Origin: Pedobacter schmidteae
Lineage (GTDB): Bacteria; Bacteroidota; Bacteroidia; Sphingobacteriales; Sphingobacteriaceae
Length of the DNA stretch: 41,621 nucleotides
Direction: 5' to 3'
NCBI GenBank assembly: GCA_945901155.1
Contig: CAMDKO010000014.1
Span: forward strand, 1-41,621
Shown: in pieces, positions 8,985 to 17,652 of the stretch
Layout: the number at the start of each line of letters is the position of its first letter
Position numbering within the stretch: the first letter of the stretch is position 1
Notes under the pieces: generated by a model
What the model was told of the DNA's origin: nothing
What the model saw: the letters and a program-made list of their open reading frames with translations, nothing else
Databases searched by the model: none
Program-made: the position numbers and the translations under genes

Positions 8985-9773
8985 TTAAAGGCTTATTGAA
9001 CCCTCAAATACAAATGTTGCTGGACCTTCCAAGAATACATCATTGAATGTATTTCCATCATAATTGAAGTTTACATTCAAGTTCCCTCCAGGTACTCTGA
9101 TTGAATTTTTAATGCTACCAGTCAAACCTTTTTTCTTTGCCATGGCCATACTCACGGCAGTTACTCCAGTTCCACAGGCGAATGTTTCATTTTCTACACC
9201 TCTTTCGTAGGTTCTCACATAATAATGGTCGCCAAGGTCTTCAACGAAATTTACATTGACACCCTTTGAATTGTAGGTTTCATTATATCTGATACTTTTC
9301 CCATCTAAATAAACATCTTTTGAAGCCAGATTCTCAACTTCCAATACATAATGCGGTGATCCGGTGTTGAGAACAAATGCATTACCATCTATTTGAATTT
9401 CCTGAACATCAATCATTTGTAAGCTTACCAAATTGCCATTTTCTGAAATTGTGGCATAATGCGGACCATCAACTGCCAAAAAGTTAGTTTCTCTTTTGAT
9501 CAATTCCAGCTTATTAGCAAATGCAACAATACATCTTCCACCATTTCCACACATGCTTCCTTCCTTGCCATCTGCATTGAAATAAAGCATTTCGAAATCA
9601 AAGCCATTTTTCATCTGAAGCACCATCATGCCATCTGCTCCAATACCAAAGTGTCGGTCGCATAGTTTTTTGATGCTTGCCGTATCATTAATTAATGAAA
9701 ATGATTTGTCCCTGTTATCTATCAGTATAAAATCATTTCCTGCACCTTCGTATTTTAAAAAATTTAATTTCAT
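8985..9773 (-). CDS. dapF: Diaminopimelate epimerase
   Basis: This 262-residue enzyme interconverts LL- and meso-diaminopimelate for lysine and peptidoglycan synthesis. The start MKLNFLKYEGAGNDFILID is the family signature. Both catalytic cysteines are present: C75 in MCGNGGRC and C200 in ACGTG. The internal pseudo-twofold symmetry (two similar lobes with one Cys each) is intact. The stop codon lies inside a 13-base palindrome, AGCC...GGCT (8981-8993). The divergent neighbour is the htrA gene, 237 bases away; dapF may be transcribed with the SNF2 gene downstream of it. Confidence 0.96.
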   Translation of the reverse strand: MKLNFLKYEGAGNDFILIDNRDKSFSLINDTASIKKLCDRHFGIGADGMMVLQMKNGFDFEMLYFNADGKEGSMCGNGGRCIVAFANKLELIKRETNFLAVDGPHYATISENGNLVSLQMIDVQEIQIDGNAFVLNTGSPHYVLEVENLASKDVYLDGKSIRYNETYNSKGVNVNFVEDLGDHYYVRTYERGVENETFACGTGVTAVSMAMAKKKGLTGSIKNSIRVPGGNLNVNFNYDGNTFNDVFLEGPATFVFEGSISL

Positions 9774-9939
9774 AAATTGTGTGTAATAAACAAATTTTCA
9801 AGATCTGTGGTTAATGCCTGATCTAATATTACCTAAATTTCGGTATTAAATTTGAAATTGCTTTAATTCAGAATATTAATCACAGCTTATGCTAAAAAAA
9901 ATTTAACATTTTTTAACATAAAAAGGATATTGGAATTAC

Positions 9940-9969
9940 TTGTATTGCGTTTAACTGGTATTAATTTTG
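9940..9969 (+). promoter_or_regulatory. Promoter of the HtrA protease gene
   Basis: TTG at 9940-9942 and TAATTTTG at 9962-9969 are separated by 19 bases, the ideal Bacteroidota primary-sigma arrangement with a perfect TAnnTTTG box. Transcription would start near 9976, leaving a 35-base leader before the ATG at 10011. No inverted repeat for a known stress regulator was seen. Confidence 0.6.
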
Positions 9970-10010
9970 ATAAAGTATTATCACTGTATAAAAAAATTTA
10001 AATTGAACAT

Positions 10011-11522
10011 ATGAACAAGATTGGAATAACGTTTTTAACAGCTTGCCTAGGCGGGGCAGTTGCTATTGGATCCTATAAGTTGATTGAAAGTAAATTGCAG
10101 GATGGAGGAACTTTTGAGGATAAGCAAAAAGTTTATTTTACAAATAATCCTTCCCCTACTATAAACTCATCTTCTGGTGAGCTTGACTTTACTCAAGCTG
10201 CAGCTTCGGTTACTCCGGCTGTTGTACATATTAAAACTACGTATAATAATAACTCCAGCGAAGGCAATTCTGGTCGCGACAAGCAGATGCAGGATCTTTT
10301 TGAAGATTTTTTTGGAGGCCGTAGACGTTCTCAAGGTCCGGCACAAGGATCAGGTTCTGGTGTGATCATCTCTGATGATGGATATATAGTAACCAACAAC
10401 CATGTTGTTGATAATGCAGATAAGATCGATGTTATCTTGCCAGATAAACGCTCTCTTGAGGCAAAGGTTATAGGAAGAGATGCCAACACCGACCTTGCAT
10501 TAATTAAAATTGAGGGCACAGGCTTTCCAATAGTAAAATTGGGAAATTCTGATAATGTGCGTGTTGGTGAATGGGTTTTGGCAGTAGGTTATCCTTTTGC
10601 TCTTAATACTACTGTAACAGCTGGTATTGTAAGTGCTAAGGGAAGACAGATCGGCATCCTTGATCAAGGAAACAGTCAGGATCGTGATGGAGAGCCGCAG
10701 GCAAGAACCGCTATCGAGTCATTCATACAAACCGATGCAGCAATTAATCGTGGCAATAGTGGCGGAGCATTGGTGAATACTAAAGGAGAACTTATTGGAG
10801 TAAATGCAGCAATTGCCTCTCAAAGCGGAAGTTATGAAGGGTATGGTTTTGCTATTCCTATTAATCTTGCTAAGAAAGTTTTGAATGATTTCAAGGAATT
10901 TGGTTCCGTACGCAGAGGTTATATAGGAGTTAATTTCACTGGCCTTGATGCAGAACAATCTAAACGTCTTGGAGTTTCAGAAATCAATGGTCTCTACATT
11001 AATGAAGTAATTCCTGGAAGTGGTGCAGCTCAAGGTGGATTGAAAGAAGGTGACATCATTACAAAAGTAGATGGGAATCAGATTTTTTCACCTTCAGATC
11101 TTCAGGAGCGTATAGGTCGACTTGGCCCAGGTGATAAAGTTCAATTAACTTATTTAAGAGATGGTAAACAATTAGTTACTAATGTCACCCTTAAAGGCGA
11201 AGATTCGGTTCGTACGGCAAATAATAGTACCAACAGTGCAGTAACCAAGAACCTTGGTGCAAGCTTTGCGCCAGCTAGTGATGTGCTTAAAAAGAAATAT
11301 AAGATCAGTTCTGGTGTTATGGTAAGTAATGTTAAGCCAGGTGGTTTCTTTGATCAGATGGATATTGTTCAGGGCACAATTATTACCTCAATTAATGGTC
11401 GGCCAATCGCTAAAGTGGATGACATAGAAACAGCTATTTCTTCTGGCCGGAATAATATGGCTACTGTAAATGCGATTACTCCAGACGGTATGCAGATCAG
11501 GTATCAGTTTCAGGTTAGGTAA
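10011..11522 (+). CDS. Periplasmic serine protease, HtrA/DegP family
   Basis: This 503-residue trypsin-like protease carries an N-terminal hydrophobic export segment (about 5-20). The catalytic triad is complete: H131 in TNNHVVD, D161 in TDLALIKI and S250 in NRGNSGGAL. Two PDZ domains follow, at about 305-395 (GYIGVNFTGLD...) and about 415-500 (NLGASFAPA...). A GGRRRSQGPAQGSGSG stretch forms the LA-loop region before the catalytic domain. Such proteins degrade or refold misfolded envelope proteins. It is a single-gene unit, with a good promoter upstream and a strong terminator immediately downstream. Confidence 0.95.
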   Translation: MNKIGITFLTACLGGAVAIGSYKLIESKLQDGGTFEDKQKVYFTNNPSPTINSSSGELDFTQAAASVTPAVVHIKTTYNNNSSEGNSGRDKQMQDLFEDFFGGRRRSQGPAQGSGSGVIISDDGYIVTNNHVVDNADKIDVILPDKRSLEAKVIGRDANTDLALIKIEGTGFPIVKLGNSDNVRVGEWVLAVGYPFALNTTVTAGIVSAKGRQIGILDQGNSQDRDGEPQARTAIESFIQTDAAINRGNSGGALVNTKGELIGVNAAIASQSGSYEGYGFAIPINLAKKVLNDFKEFGSVRRGYIGVNFTGLDAEQSKRLGVSEINGLYINEVIPGSGAAQGGLKEGDIITKVDGNQIFSPSDLQERIGRLGPGDKVQLTYLRDGKQLVTNVTLKGEDSVRTANNSTNSAVTKNLGASFAPASDVLKKKYKISSGVMVSNVKPGGFFDQMDIVQGTIITSINGRPIAKVDDIETAISSGRNNMATVNAITPDGMQIRYQFQVR

Positions 11523-11544
11523 TTTCCAGCTATTTTTTCTTTTT

Positions 11545-11585
11545 AAAAGCCTTCCCGATAATTTGGGGAGGCTTTTCTATTTTTG
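11545..11585 (+). terminator. Rho-independent terminator of the HtrA gene
   Basis: AAAAGCCTTCCC (11545-11556) pairs with GGGGAGGCTTTT (11565-11576) through 12 base pairs with one G-T wobble and an 8-base loop, followed by a T-rich tail. It begins 22 bases after the htrA stop codon. Confidence 0.85.
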
Positions 11586-12015
11586 CAACATAGCTTCAGT
11601 TCCCTATTTTTTCATTTCTTGAGCATATTCTATTAATCTTACCCGAAAACTCTATTTTTTACAAGGAGCAACAGATTCTCATTGTTGCAGAATTCATCTT
11701 AAAAATTTGGACATTTCAGAAAGGCACAAGACGGCAAATGCTTACCCTTCCTTACTTCCACTTTAGTTCACGATAAGCTAATTTGCCTGCTTTTGGGAAA
11801 TTTATTGCAAAGTTTAGGATGAAAAATACTCAGGATGATTGAATTTTTGCAGTGCTTCTAGATAAGATCGTAGGTTTTTAAACTTAATGATTTTCAGATT
11901 CAAAATTTAGATTGTTTCTAAATAGACAAATTCTTAATCCCCTTGCCTTATTACTGCATGATTTTTCTCATATATTGGTAAATTTACTCCCTGAATAATA
12001 AAATAATATAAGGTA
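11586..12015. other. 430-base spacer without a supported gene
   Basis: No open frame with convincing coding character was found on either strand. A 6-bp inverted repeat, GCAACA and TGTTGC, lies at about 11670-11690. Close to sdhC there are imperfect -7 boxes (TATATTGG at 11971-11978 and TAAATTTA at 11979-11986), so the sdh promoter probably lies within 50 bases of the sdhC start. The first 350 bases are unexplained and could hold regulatory sites or a small RNA, but I cannot show either. Confidence 0.4.
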
Positions 12016-12804
12016 ATGAGCAATTTCGCAAAAACGTTCTCATCCTCGTTGGGAAAAAAACTGGTAATGGCCCTCACAGGCATTTTCCTCTGTACGTTCC
12101 TCATTGTACATTTAGTAGGAAATTTACAGTTGTTTAAGGATGATGCAGGACAGGCATTCAATGCCTATGCCTACTTTATGACGCATTTCGGTCCGATAAA
12201 GATCGTTTCTTATCTGTTATATGCATCAATCATCATTCATGCAGTTTATGCATTATTACTGACTGCGGCTAACAAAAAAGCGCGCCCTGTAGCTTATGCC
12301 GTTCAAAAAGGTGGACAGAATAGTCCTTGGTCTTCCAGAAACATGGGAATACTTGGAACCATACTGTTGATTTTCATTGTGGTTCACATGGGTGATTTCT
12401 GGTGGAAATACCATAATGCTGAATTACCTTATGCAAAGTATGAGATTAGTCTTGAAAACCCAAATGATTTACCAAAGGTTTCAGAACTGCCTTATGATGC
12501 AAACAGGCTAGTTCATTCAGACATCGTAGATGTACAGGCAGGAAAGCAAATCGTTGTTTCAAAGGATTTGTATAAAATTGTTAACAATGCATTCCAAACC
12601 TGGTGGTATGTTCTTTTATACGTAGTTGCAATGGCTGCTTTGTCATTTCACCTGATCCATGGATTCAAAAGTGCATTTCAAACCATTGGATGGAATAATA
12701 GCAATCTAGTTCCAATCATCCGCTTTTTGGGTGTATGGGTTTTTGGAGTCTTGATTCCATTGGCCTTTGCCGCAATGCCATTATACTTTTTCTTCTTCAA
12801 ATAG
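12016..12804 (+). CDS. sdhC: Succinate dehydrogenase/fumarate reductase cytochrome b subunit
   Basis: This 262-residue protein is the single membrane anchor of a diheme-type complex II. Five hydrophobic helices are seen at about 15-38, 66-84, 112-130, 196-217 and 233-261. Histidines in the helices (H32, H75, H124, and H212 or H215) fit four axial ligands for two b hemes. The family motifs KKLVMALTGIFLCTFLIVHLVGN and FQTWWYVLLYVVAM are clear. The presence of one cytochrome subunit rather than separate SdhC and SdhD, and the C-A-B order, fit the menaquinone-linked enzymes of Bacteroidota. It passes electrons from succinate to menaquinone, or the reverse. Confidence 0.93.
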   Translation: MSNFAKTFSSSLGKKLVMALTGIFLCTFLIVHLVGNLQLFKDDAGQAFNAYAYFMTHFGPIKIVSYLLYASIIIHAVYALLLTAANKKARPVAYAVQKGGQNSPWSSRNMGILGTILLIFIVVHMGDFWWKYHNAELPYAKYEISLENPNDLPKVSELPYDANRLVHSDIVDVQAGKQIVVSKDLYKIVNNAFQTWWYVLLYVVAMAALSFHLIHGFKSAFQTIGWNNSNLVPIIRFLGVWVFGVLIPLAFAAMPLYFFFFK

Positions 12805-12814
12805 GATTACACAA

Positions 12815-12832
12815 TACCCGGGAAACCGGGGT
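12815..12832 (+). other. GNRA-loop hairpin between sdhC and sdhA
   Basis: CCCGG (12817-12821) and CCGGG (12826-12830) flank a GAAA tetraloop. There is no T-tract, so this is not a terminator. It is more likely an RNA-stability or processing element that sets the ratio of membrane to soluble subunits. Confidence 0.5.
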
Positions 12833-12849
12833 TAAAATAAATTTCTGAG

Positions 12850-14784
12850 ATGAAATTAGATGCTAAAATTCCACAAGGCCCTTTAGCCGAGAAATGGTCC
12901 AAACACAAATTTAACCTTAAACTGGTTAACCCAGCCAATAAGCGTAAATACACGGTTATTGTTGTTGGAACAGGTTTGGCAGGATCTTCTGCAGCGGCTT
13001 CTCTGGCACAATTGGGTTATAATGTTAAAGCCTTTTGCTTTCAGGATAGCCCCAGAAGGGCACATTCTATTGCTGCTCAAGGTGGTATAAATGGAGCAAA
13101 GAACTATCAGAATGATGGTGACAGCGTTTACCGTTTATTTTATGACACTATCAAAGGTGGAGACTACCGTTCGCGCGAGGGTAATGTTTACCGCCTTGCT
13201 GAGGTTTCGGTTAATATTATTGACCAATGCGTTGCACAGGGTGTTCCTTTTGCCCGTGAATATGGAGGCTTACTTGATAATCGTTCATTCGGTGGTTCTC
13301 AGGTTTCGCGTACGTTCTATGCAAGAGGACAAACTGGACAGCAACTTCTTTTAGGTGCATATTCATCATTGAACCGCCAGATCAATTTAGGTAAGGTAAA
13401 AATGTTTACCCGACATGAAATGATGGACGTTGTGACCATTGACGGAGAGGCAAAAGGCATTGTTACCCGCGATCTAATCAGTGGTGCGATTGAAACTCAC
13501 TCAGCTCATGCGGTGTTATTGTGTACAGGTGGTTATGGTAATGTTTTCTACCTATCTACCAATGCGATGGGTTGCAACGTGACTGCTGCATGGAAAGCGC
13601 ATAAGCGAGGTGCTTATTTTGCAAATCCATGTTTTACGCAAATCCATCCAACTTGTATTCCTGTAACTGGTGAACACCAATCCAAGCTGACTTTAATGTC
13701 TGAATCATTGAGAAACGATGGTCGGGTTTGGGCTCCTAAAACAAAAGAACTAGCAGAAAAAATCCGGAAGGGTGAACTAAAGGCATCTGAATTGAAAGAG
13801 GATGATCGCGATTACTTCCTTGAAAGAAAATATCCTGCATTTGGTAACCTTGTTCCACGCGATGTTGCATCTCGTAATGCAAAGGAAATTGTAGATGAAG
13901 GCCGTGGTGTAGGTACTTCAGGAATTGCAGTATACCTCGATTTTGCCGAATCTATCAGTCGCCTTGGTGAGGATGCTGTTCGTGCTAAATATGGTAATCT
14001 GTTTGATATGTACAAACAGATTACTGATGAGAACCCATACAAACAGCCGATGCGTATTTACCCTGCCGTTCACTACACAATGGGTGGATTATGGGTGGAT
14101 TATAACTTACAAACCACTGTAAAAGGACTATATTGTTTAGGCGAGGCTAACTTTTCAGAACATGGAGCTAACCGTTTAGGTGCTTCTGCGCTGATGCAGG
14201 GCCTTGCTGATGGATATTTTGTGATCCCTTATACTTTAGGAGATTATTTAGCGACTATCGGGCCAAAAGAAATTGAGGCTAATCATCCTGCTTTCGAAGA
14301 AACTAAAAAGAATGTTGTTGATAGAATTAATAAGCTTTTAAGCCTTAAAGGCAATAAAACCGTCAGCGAGTATCATCGCGAGCTAGGGCATATTATGTGG
14401 GAATATTGTGGGATGGCCAGAACAGAAGAAGGCCTGATAAAAGCAAAAGGTTTAATACGTGAACTCAAGGAAGATTTCTGGAAGAATGCGATCGTTACTG
14501 GAATCAACGAAGAATTTAATCAGAACCTTGAAAATGCAGGCCGCGTTGCTGATTTCATTGAGCTTGGCGAACTGATGGTAGATGATGCTCTTGACAGGAA
14601 AGAATCTTGTGGTGGCCACTTCCGTTTAGAAAGCCAAACACCAGAAGGTGAAGCATTAAGGGATGATGATAATTATGCTTATGTAGCGGCATGGCAGTAT
14701 AATGGAGATAATCAACCTGAATCCCTGCATAAGGAAGAGCTGGTTTTCGAAAATGTTAAATTAACACAAAGAAGTTATAAATAA
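12850..14784 (+). CDS. sdhA: Succinate dehydrogenase/fumarate reductase flavoprotein subunit
   Basis: This 644-residue subunit holds FAD and the dicarboxylate active site. The dinucleotide-binding fold [18 protein letters not shown] (about 40-57) and the FAD-attachment site [15 protein letters not shown] (H72 carries the covalent flavin) are intact. Substrate-site residues lie in [14 protein letters not shown] and in [12 protein letters not shown]. The C-terminal signature [26 protein letters not shown] is present. The length of about 640 residues is that of the diheme (type B) group. It follows sdhC by 45 bases. Confidence 0.97.
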   Translation: MKLDAKIPQGPLAEKWSKHKFNLKLVNPANKRKYTVIVVGTGLAGSSAAASLAQLGYNVKAFCFQDSPRRAHSIAAQGGINGAKNYQNDGDSVYRLFYDTIKGGDYRSREGNVYRLAEVSVNIIDQCVAQGVPFAREYGGLLDNRSFGGSQVSRTFYARGQTGQQLLLGAYSSLNRQINLGKVKMFTRHEMMDVVTIDGEAKGIVTRDLISGAIETHSAHAVLLCTGGYGNVFYLSTNAMGCNVTAAWKAHKRGAYFANPCFTQIHPTCIPVTGEHQSKLTLMSESLRNDGRVWAPKTKELAEKIRKGELKASELKEDDRDYFLERKYPAFGNLVPRDVASRNAKEIVDEGRGVGTSGIAVYLDFAESISRLGEDAVRAKYGNLFDMYKQITDENPYKQPMRIYPAVHYTMGGLWVDYNLQTTVKGLYCLGEANFSEHGANRLGASALMQGLADGYFVIPYTLGDYLATIGPKEIEANHPAFEETKKNVVDRINKLLSLKGNKTVSEYHRELGHIMWEYCGMARTEEGLIKAKGLIRELKEDFWKNAIVTGINEEFNQNLENAGRVADFIELGELMVDDALDRKESCGGHFRLESQTPEGEALRDDDNYAYVAAWQYNGDNQPESLHKEELVFENVKLTQRSYK

Positions 14785-14789
14785 GACAG

Positions 14790-14918
14790 GAGATAAGAAG
14801 TATGAGATTTGTGACACTAGGGTCTTAAATTTCATATCAATCTCAATAATAAAAACCAAGATTGAGACAAAGAATACAGATTTATATCTCATATCTAATA
14901 TCTCACATCTCATATCTC
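14790..14918. repeat. Heptamer-repeat element in the sdhA-sdhB spacer
   Basis: Five 7-base units of the type ATATCTC/ACATCTC run without gaps from 14884 to 14918, ending exactly 7 bases before the sdhB ATG. On the left side, 14790-14817 holds degenerate units of the complementary form (GAGATAA, GAAGTAT, GAGATTT, GTGACAC), so the two ends form a long imperfect inverted repeat. Between them is a 7-bp hairpin (TCTCAAT at 14841-14847 with ATTGAGA at 14861-14867). The overall shape is that of a small palindromic repeat element. A sister array with five units and the same 7-base spacing occurs before nuoF. Confidence 0.75.
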
Positions 14919-14925
14919 AATAAAA

Positions 14926-15690
14926 ATGAGCAATAATATGAATTTGACATTAAAGGTTTGGCGTCAAAAAAATGCGAAAGCAAAAGGTGAATTAGTTTCA
15001 TATCAGGCTGACCATGTTTCTCCGGATATGTCGTTTCTGGAAATGCTTGATGTTGTGAACGAAGGGCTGATCAAGAAAGGGGATGACCCCATTCACTTTG
15101 ATCATGATTGCCGCGAGGGTATCTGCGGATCCTGTTCGTTACATATTAATGGACGACCACATGGTCCAAAGCAAGGAATTACTACTTGCCAGTTGCATAT
15201 GCGTAGCTTTAATGATAAAGATACTATCGTTATAGAGCCATGGCGTGCTGAAGGATTTCCTGTAATAAAAGATCTTTCAACAGACCGTTCAGCATTTGAT
15301 CGGATTCAGGTAGCAGGAGGATTTATTTCAGTAAATACAGGGGGAGCCCCTGATGCTAATGTGATTCCTATTCCAAAGGTTGTAGCCGACGAAGCATTTA
15401 ATTCTGCTACATGTATTGGATGTGGTGCTTGTGTTGCAGCATGTAAAAATGCTTCAGCAATGCTATTTGTTTCTGCAAAAGTATCTCAATTAGCATTACT
15501 GCCACAGGGACAGCCTGAGCGTTATCGCCGTGTACAGGCTATGGTTGCACAAATGGATGCTGAAGGTTTTGGCAGTTGTACCAACACAGGTGCTTGTGAA
15601 GCCGAATGCCCTAAAGAAATATCTATAACAAATATTGCAAGAATGAATCGCGATTATTTTACTGCAAAACTTTTAAAGTCAGAAGAATAA
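14926..15690 (+). CDS. sdhB: Succinate dehydrogenase/fumarate reductase iron-sulfur subunit
   Basis: This 254-residue subunit carries the three Fe-S clusters linking FAD to the cytochrome. The plant-ferredoxin motif [15 protein letters not shown] (C62, C67, C70) with the following CQLHM binds the 2Fe-2S cluster. [13 protein letters not shown] and [15 protein letters not shown] bind the 4Fe-4S and 3Fe-4S clusters. ATG at 14926 is chosen; ATG at 14938 is an in-frame alternative. The heptamer array replaces the usual leader, and no Shine-Dalgarno site is seen. The gene is followed by a strong terminator, so sdhCAB is a closed operon. Confidence 0.96.
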   Translation: MSNNMNLTLKVWRQKNAKAKGELVSYQADHVSPDMSFLEMLDVVNEGLIKKGDDPIHFDHDCREGICGSCSLHINGRPHGPKQGITTCQLHMRSFNDKDTIVIEPWRAEGFPVIKDLSTDRSAFDRIQVAGGFISVNTGGAPDANVIPIPKVVADEAFNSATCIGCGACVAACKNASAMLFVSAKVSQLALLPQGQPERYRRVQAMVAQMDAEGFGSCTNTGACEAECPKEISITNIARMNRDYFTAKLLKSEE

Positions 15691-15719
15691 TTCAATTATT
15701 AATTCTAAAAAGATTTAAG

Positions 15720-15756
15720 AAGCTCAAATACGTATTTCGTGTTTGAGCTTTTTTCT
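15720..15756 (+). terminator. Rho-independent terminator of sdhCAB
   Basis: AAGCTCAAATACG (15720-15732) pairs with CGTGTTTGAGCTT (15738-15750) over 13 base pairs with one wobble and a 5-base loop, followed by a T-run. It lies 29 bases after the sdhB stop. Confidence 0.88.
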
Positions 15757-15855
15757 ATATTTTATTTTAGCTTGTTATGTTTTTGGTAAAGCAATTAGTT
15801 AGAACTTTCTTTTCTATTGTTCATATCATTTACCATACGAAATACATCAGGAATA

Positions 15856-15863
15856 TATTTTTG
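15856..15863 (+). promoter_or_regulatory. Possible -7 box of the M28 peptidase gene
   Basis: TATTTTTG is a perfect TAnnTTTG box 62 bases before the start codon. No TTG is found at the expected distance upstream, so support is limited. Confidence 0.33.
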
Positions 15864-15925
15864 TATAAAAAGTGTATTACTTTTACTTTTTTTTAATTAC
15901 AAATTAGCTTAACTATACTTATAAT

Positions 15926-17275
15926 ATGAGATACATCCTATCATTTATTTTAATTGCATTAGGTTTCAATAGCTGGTCGCAAACTACAATTATTAGGCAA
16001 GATCAGCAGATCAAAACAATGGTTGAAGAGGTTTCTTCTCAAAACATTGAATCCATAGTCAGGAAATTAGTGAGTTTTCAAACCCGCCATAGTATGAGCG
16101 ATACCTTAAGTGCCACTACTGGCATTGGCGCAGCTCGTAATTGGATTAAATCAGAGCTAGAACGTTATTCTGTAGCTTCAGGAGGGAGGCTTAAGGTTGA
16201 GTTTGATACATTCACTCAGGCTGCTGATGGCAGAAGGATTGCTACTCCTATGGTTATGAAAAATGTATTGGGTATACTTCCTGGAACTGACCCTGCAGAT
16301 AACCGTGTATTTATTGTTTCAGGCCATTATGATTCTAGAGCATCAGATGTAAACGATTCTAAAATTTTTTCTCCAGGTGCCAATGATGATGCTTCAGGAA
16401 CAGCTGCTGCTATGGAGCTGGCCAGGGTAATGAGTAAGTTTAAGTTTAATTGCACCTTGATTTTTGTGGCCATGGTTGCTGAGGAGCAAGGTTTATATGG
16501 TGCTGCGAATCTTGCAAAACGAGCAAAAGCAGAAGGTTGGAATGTAGCTGGCATGATTACCAATGATATTGTGGGTAATACCTATGGTATTGAAACTGGT
16601 TTAAAGGATAATAACAGTGTGAGGATATTCAGTGAGGGTGTGTCAGTTGTAGAAAGCCCTGAAGAAGCGGTTCGACGTGCAAGTACAGGATCAGAGAATG
16701 ATGGTAATGCAAGGCAATTTGCACGATATTTTAAGGAAGTGGGTGAGCGATACGTAGAGCAATTAGATGTTAAGTTGATTTATCGTCGCGACAGGTATCT
16801 TAGGGGTGGCGATCATACTCCTTTTTCTCAGCTCGGTTTTGCAGGAATAAGGGTTACCGAAATGAATGAAAATTTTGATCGTCAGCATCAAACAGTCCGT
16901 AAAGAAAATGGTACTGATTATGGTGATTTACCTGATTTTGTAGATTATGAATATACCCGCAAGGTAACTCGCATGAATTTGGCATCGCTTGCTAATCTAG
17001 CTTTAGCACCAAGGGAACCTCAAAAGGTGGGCATTGTAACCAGTGGTTTGACCAATAAAACTGAACTTAGGTGGGAACTCCCTGCCGGTGAAAGACCTAT
17101 TGGTTATTATGTGGTGATGAGAGAAACAAGTAGTCCTGTTTGGCAGAAAAAGTTTTTTGTAACCGATACAAAAGCAATTCTCAATTATTCAAAAGATAAC
17201 TATTACTTCGGTGTACAATCAGTTGATAGTGATGGACATGAAAGTCTGGTGGTGATTCCCCGCTCAGTACGTTAA
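15926..17275 (+). CDS. Secreted M28-family zinc aminopeptidase
   Basis: This 449-residue protein begins with a signal peptide (about 1-19, ending NSWSQ). The M28 peptidase domain (about 30-365) has the di-zinc ligands in order: the His in SGHYDSRA, the Asp in GANDDASGTAA, the catalytic Glu pair in AEEQGLYG, the Asp in ITNDIVGN and the His in GGDHTPF. The last 80 residues (KVGIVTSGLTNKTELRWELP...YYFGVQSVDSDGHES) look like a fibronectin type III-type beta domain. It probably trims peptides outside the inner membrane for nutrition. Its stop abuts the stop of a convergent small gene. Confidence 0.9.
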   Translation: MRYILSFILIALGFNSWSQTTIIRQDQQIKTMVEEVSSQNIESIVRKLVSFQTRHSMSDTLSATTGIGAARNWIKSELERYSVASGGRLKVEFDTFTQAADGRRIATPMVMKNVLGILPGTDPADNRVFIVSGHYDSRASDVNDSKIFSPGANDDASGTAAAMELARVMSKFKFNCTLIFVAMVAEEQGLYGAANLAKRAKAEGWNVAGMITNDIVGNTYGIETGLKDNNSVRIFSEGVSVVESPEEAVRRASTGSENDGNARQFARYFKEVGERYVEQLDVKLIYRRDRYLRGGDHTPFSQLGFAGIRVTEMNENFDRQHQTVRKENGTDYGDLPDFVDYEYTRKVTRMNLASLANLALAPREPQKVGIVTSGLTNKTELRWELPAGERPIGYYVVMRETSSPVWQKKFFVTDTKAILNYSKDNYYFGVQSVDSDGHESLVVIPRSVR

Positions 17276-17452
17276 TTATTTAATCACTGCTTTTATTATT
17301 GTCTTGACTGATGGAACCTGTAATTTTAAACCCGCATTTTGTTTTTCAATAGGAATTTCATTTTTTACACTTAATAAAAGAATTCCAATTAGAAGGAATA
17401 ATGGGACTAACAACATGATGAATGGAGAAATACAGTTCGTCAACTTTTTCAT
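17276..17452 (-). CDS. Small membrane protein gene (58 codons), not previously obvious
   Basis: The minus strand has an ATG at 17452 and a TAA at 17276-17278, encoding 58 residues. The N-terminus MKKLTNCISPF is followed by a strongly hydrophobic helix (about 11-28, MLLVPLFLLIGILLLS). A mixed-charge tail of 30 residues follows and ends in KTIIKAVIK. The layout is that of a single-pass membrane micro-protein or a short uncleaved signal-anchor protein. Its stop lies directly against the M28 peptidase stop, with zero bases between. I do not recognise the family. A plus-strand frame over the same bases (17304-17501) has unlikely composition and is its shadow. Confidence 0.55.
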   Translation of the reverse strand: MKKLTNCISPFIMLLVPLFLLIGILLLSVKNEIPIEKQNAGLKLQVPSVKTIIKAVIK

Positions 17453-17582
17453 TTTGTCTATTTTTATAGAACAAATAAATACCTATTTATTATCAATCTG
17501 AAATATATTAGACCAAAATGCCTATTTACAAGACAAACAGTACATTTTTCCTCCCTAAAGTTTAATAGCTTAAATTAGGTGT

Positions 17583-17611
17583 TTGGCCGAGTGCTTTTGC
17601 CTGTTGGTCGA
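17583..17611 (+). promoter_or_regulatory. Direct repeat upstream of the LytS/LytTR operon, candidate LytTR site
   Basis: TTGGCCGA at 17583-17590 and TTGGTCGA at 17604-17611 are direct repeats with 7 of 8 bases identical, offset by 21 bp, about two helical turns. Known LytTR regulators such as AgrA bind direct repeats with this offset. The second copy also begins a small palindrome (TTGG and CCAA). The site lies 41 bases before the kinase start, which suits autoregulation. The bases differ from the AgrA consensus. Confidence 0.45.
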
Positions 17612-17652
17612 AACCAATGCCCTTAAAAAGTTTGAACCAATACTTTTAGCTT

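Noticed and set aside
8981-8993. Palindrome at the dapF stop as a terminator
   Set aside because: It is not followed by a T-run on the minus strand, and the stem is only four to five pairs.
11934-12161. Minus-strand frame over the sdhC start
   Set aside because: It overlaps the well-supported sdhC gene and shows no domain or leader.
14884-14918. Short CRISPR-like array
   Set aside because: The 7-base units are directly adjacent without spacers, and no cas genes are present.
17304-17501. A 65-codon plus-strand frame after the M28 peptidase
   Set aside because: It lies over the better minus-strand small gene, has unlikely composition and no leader signals.
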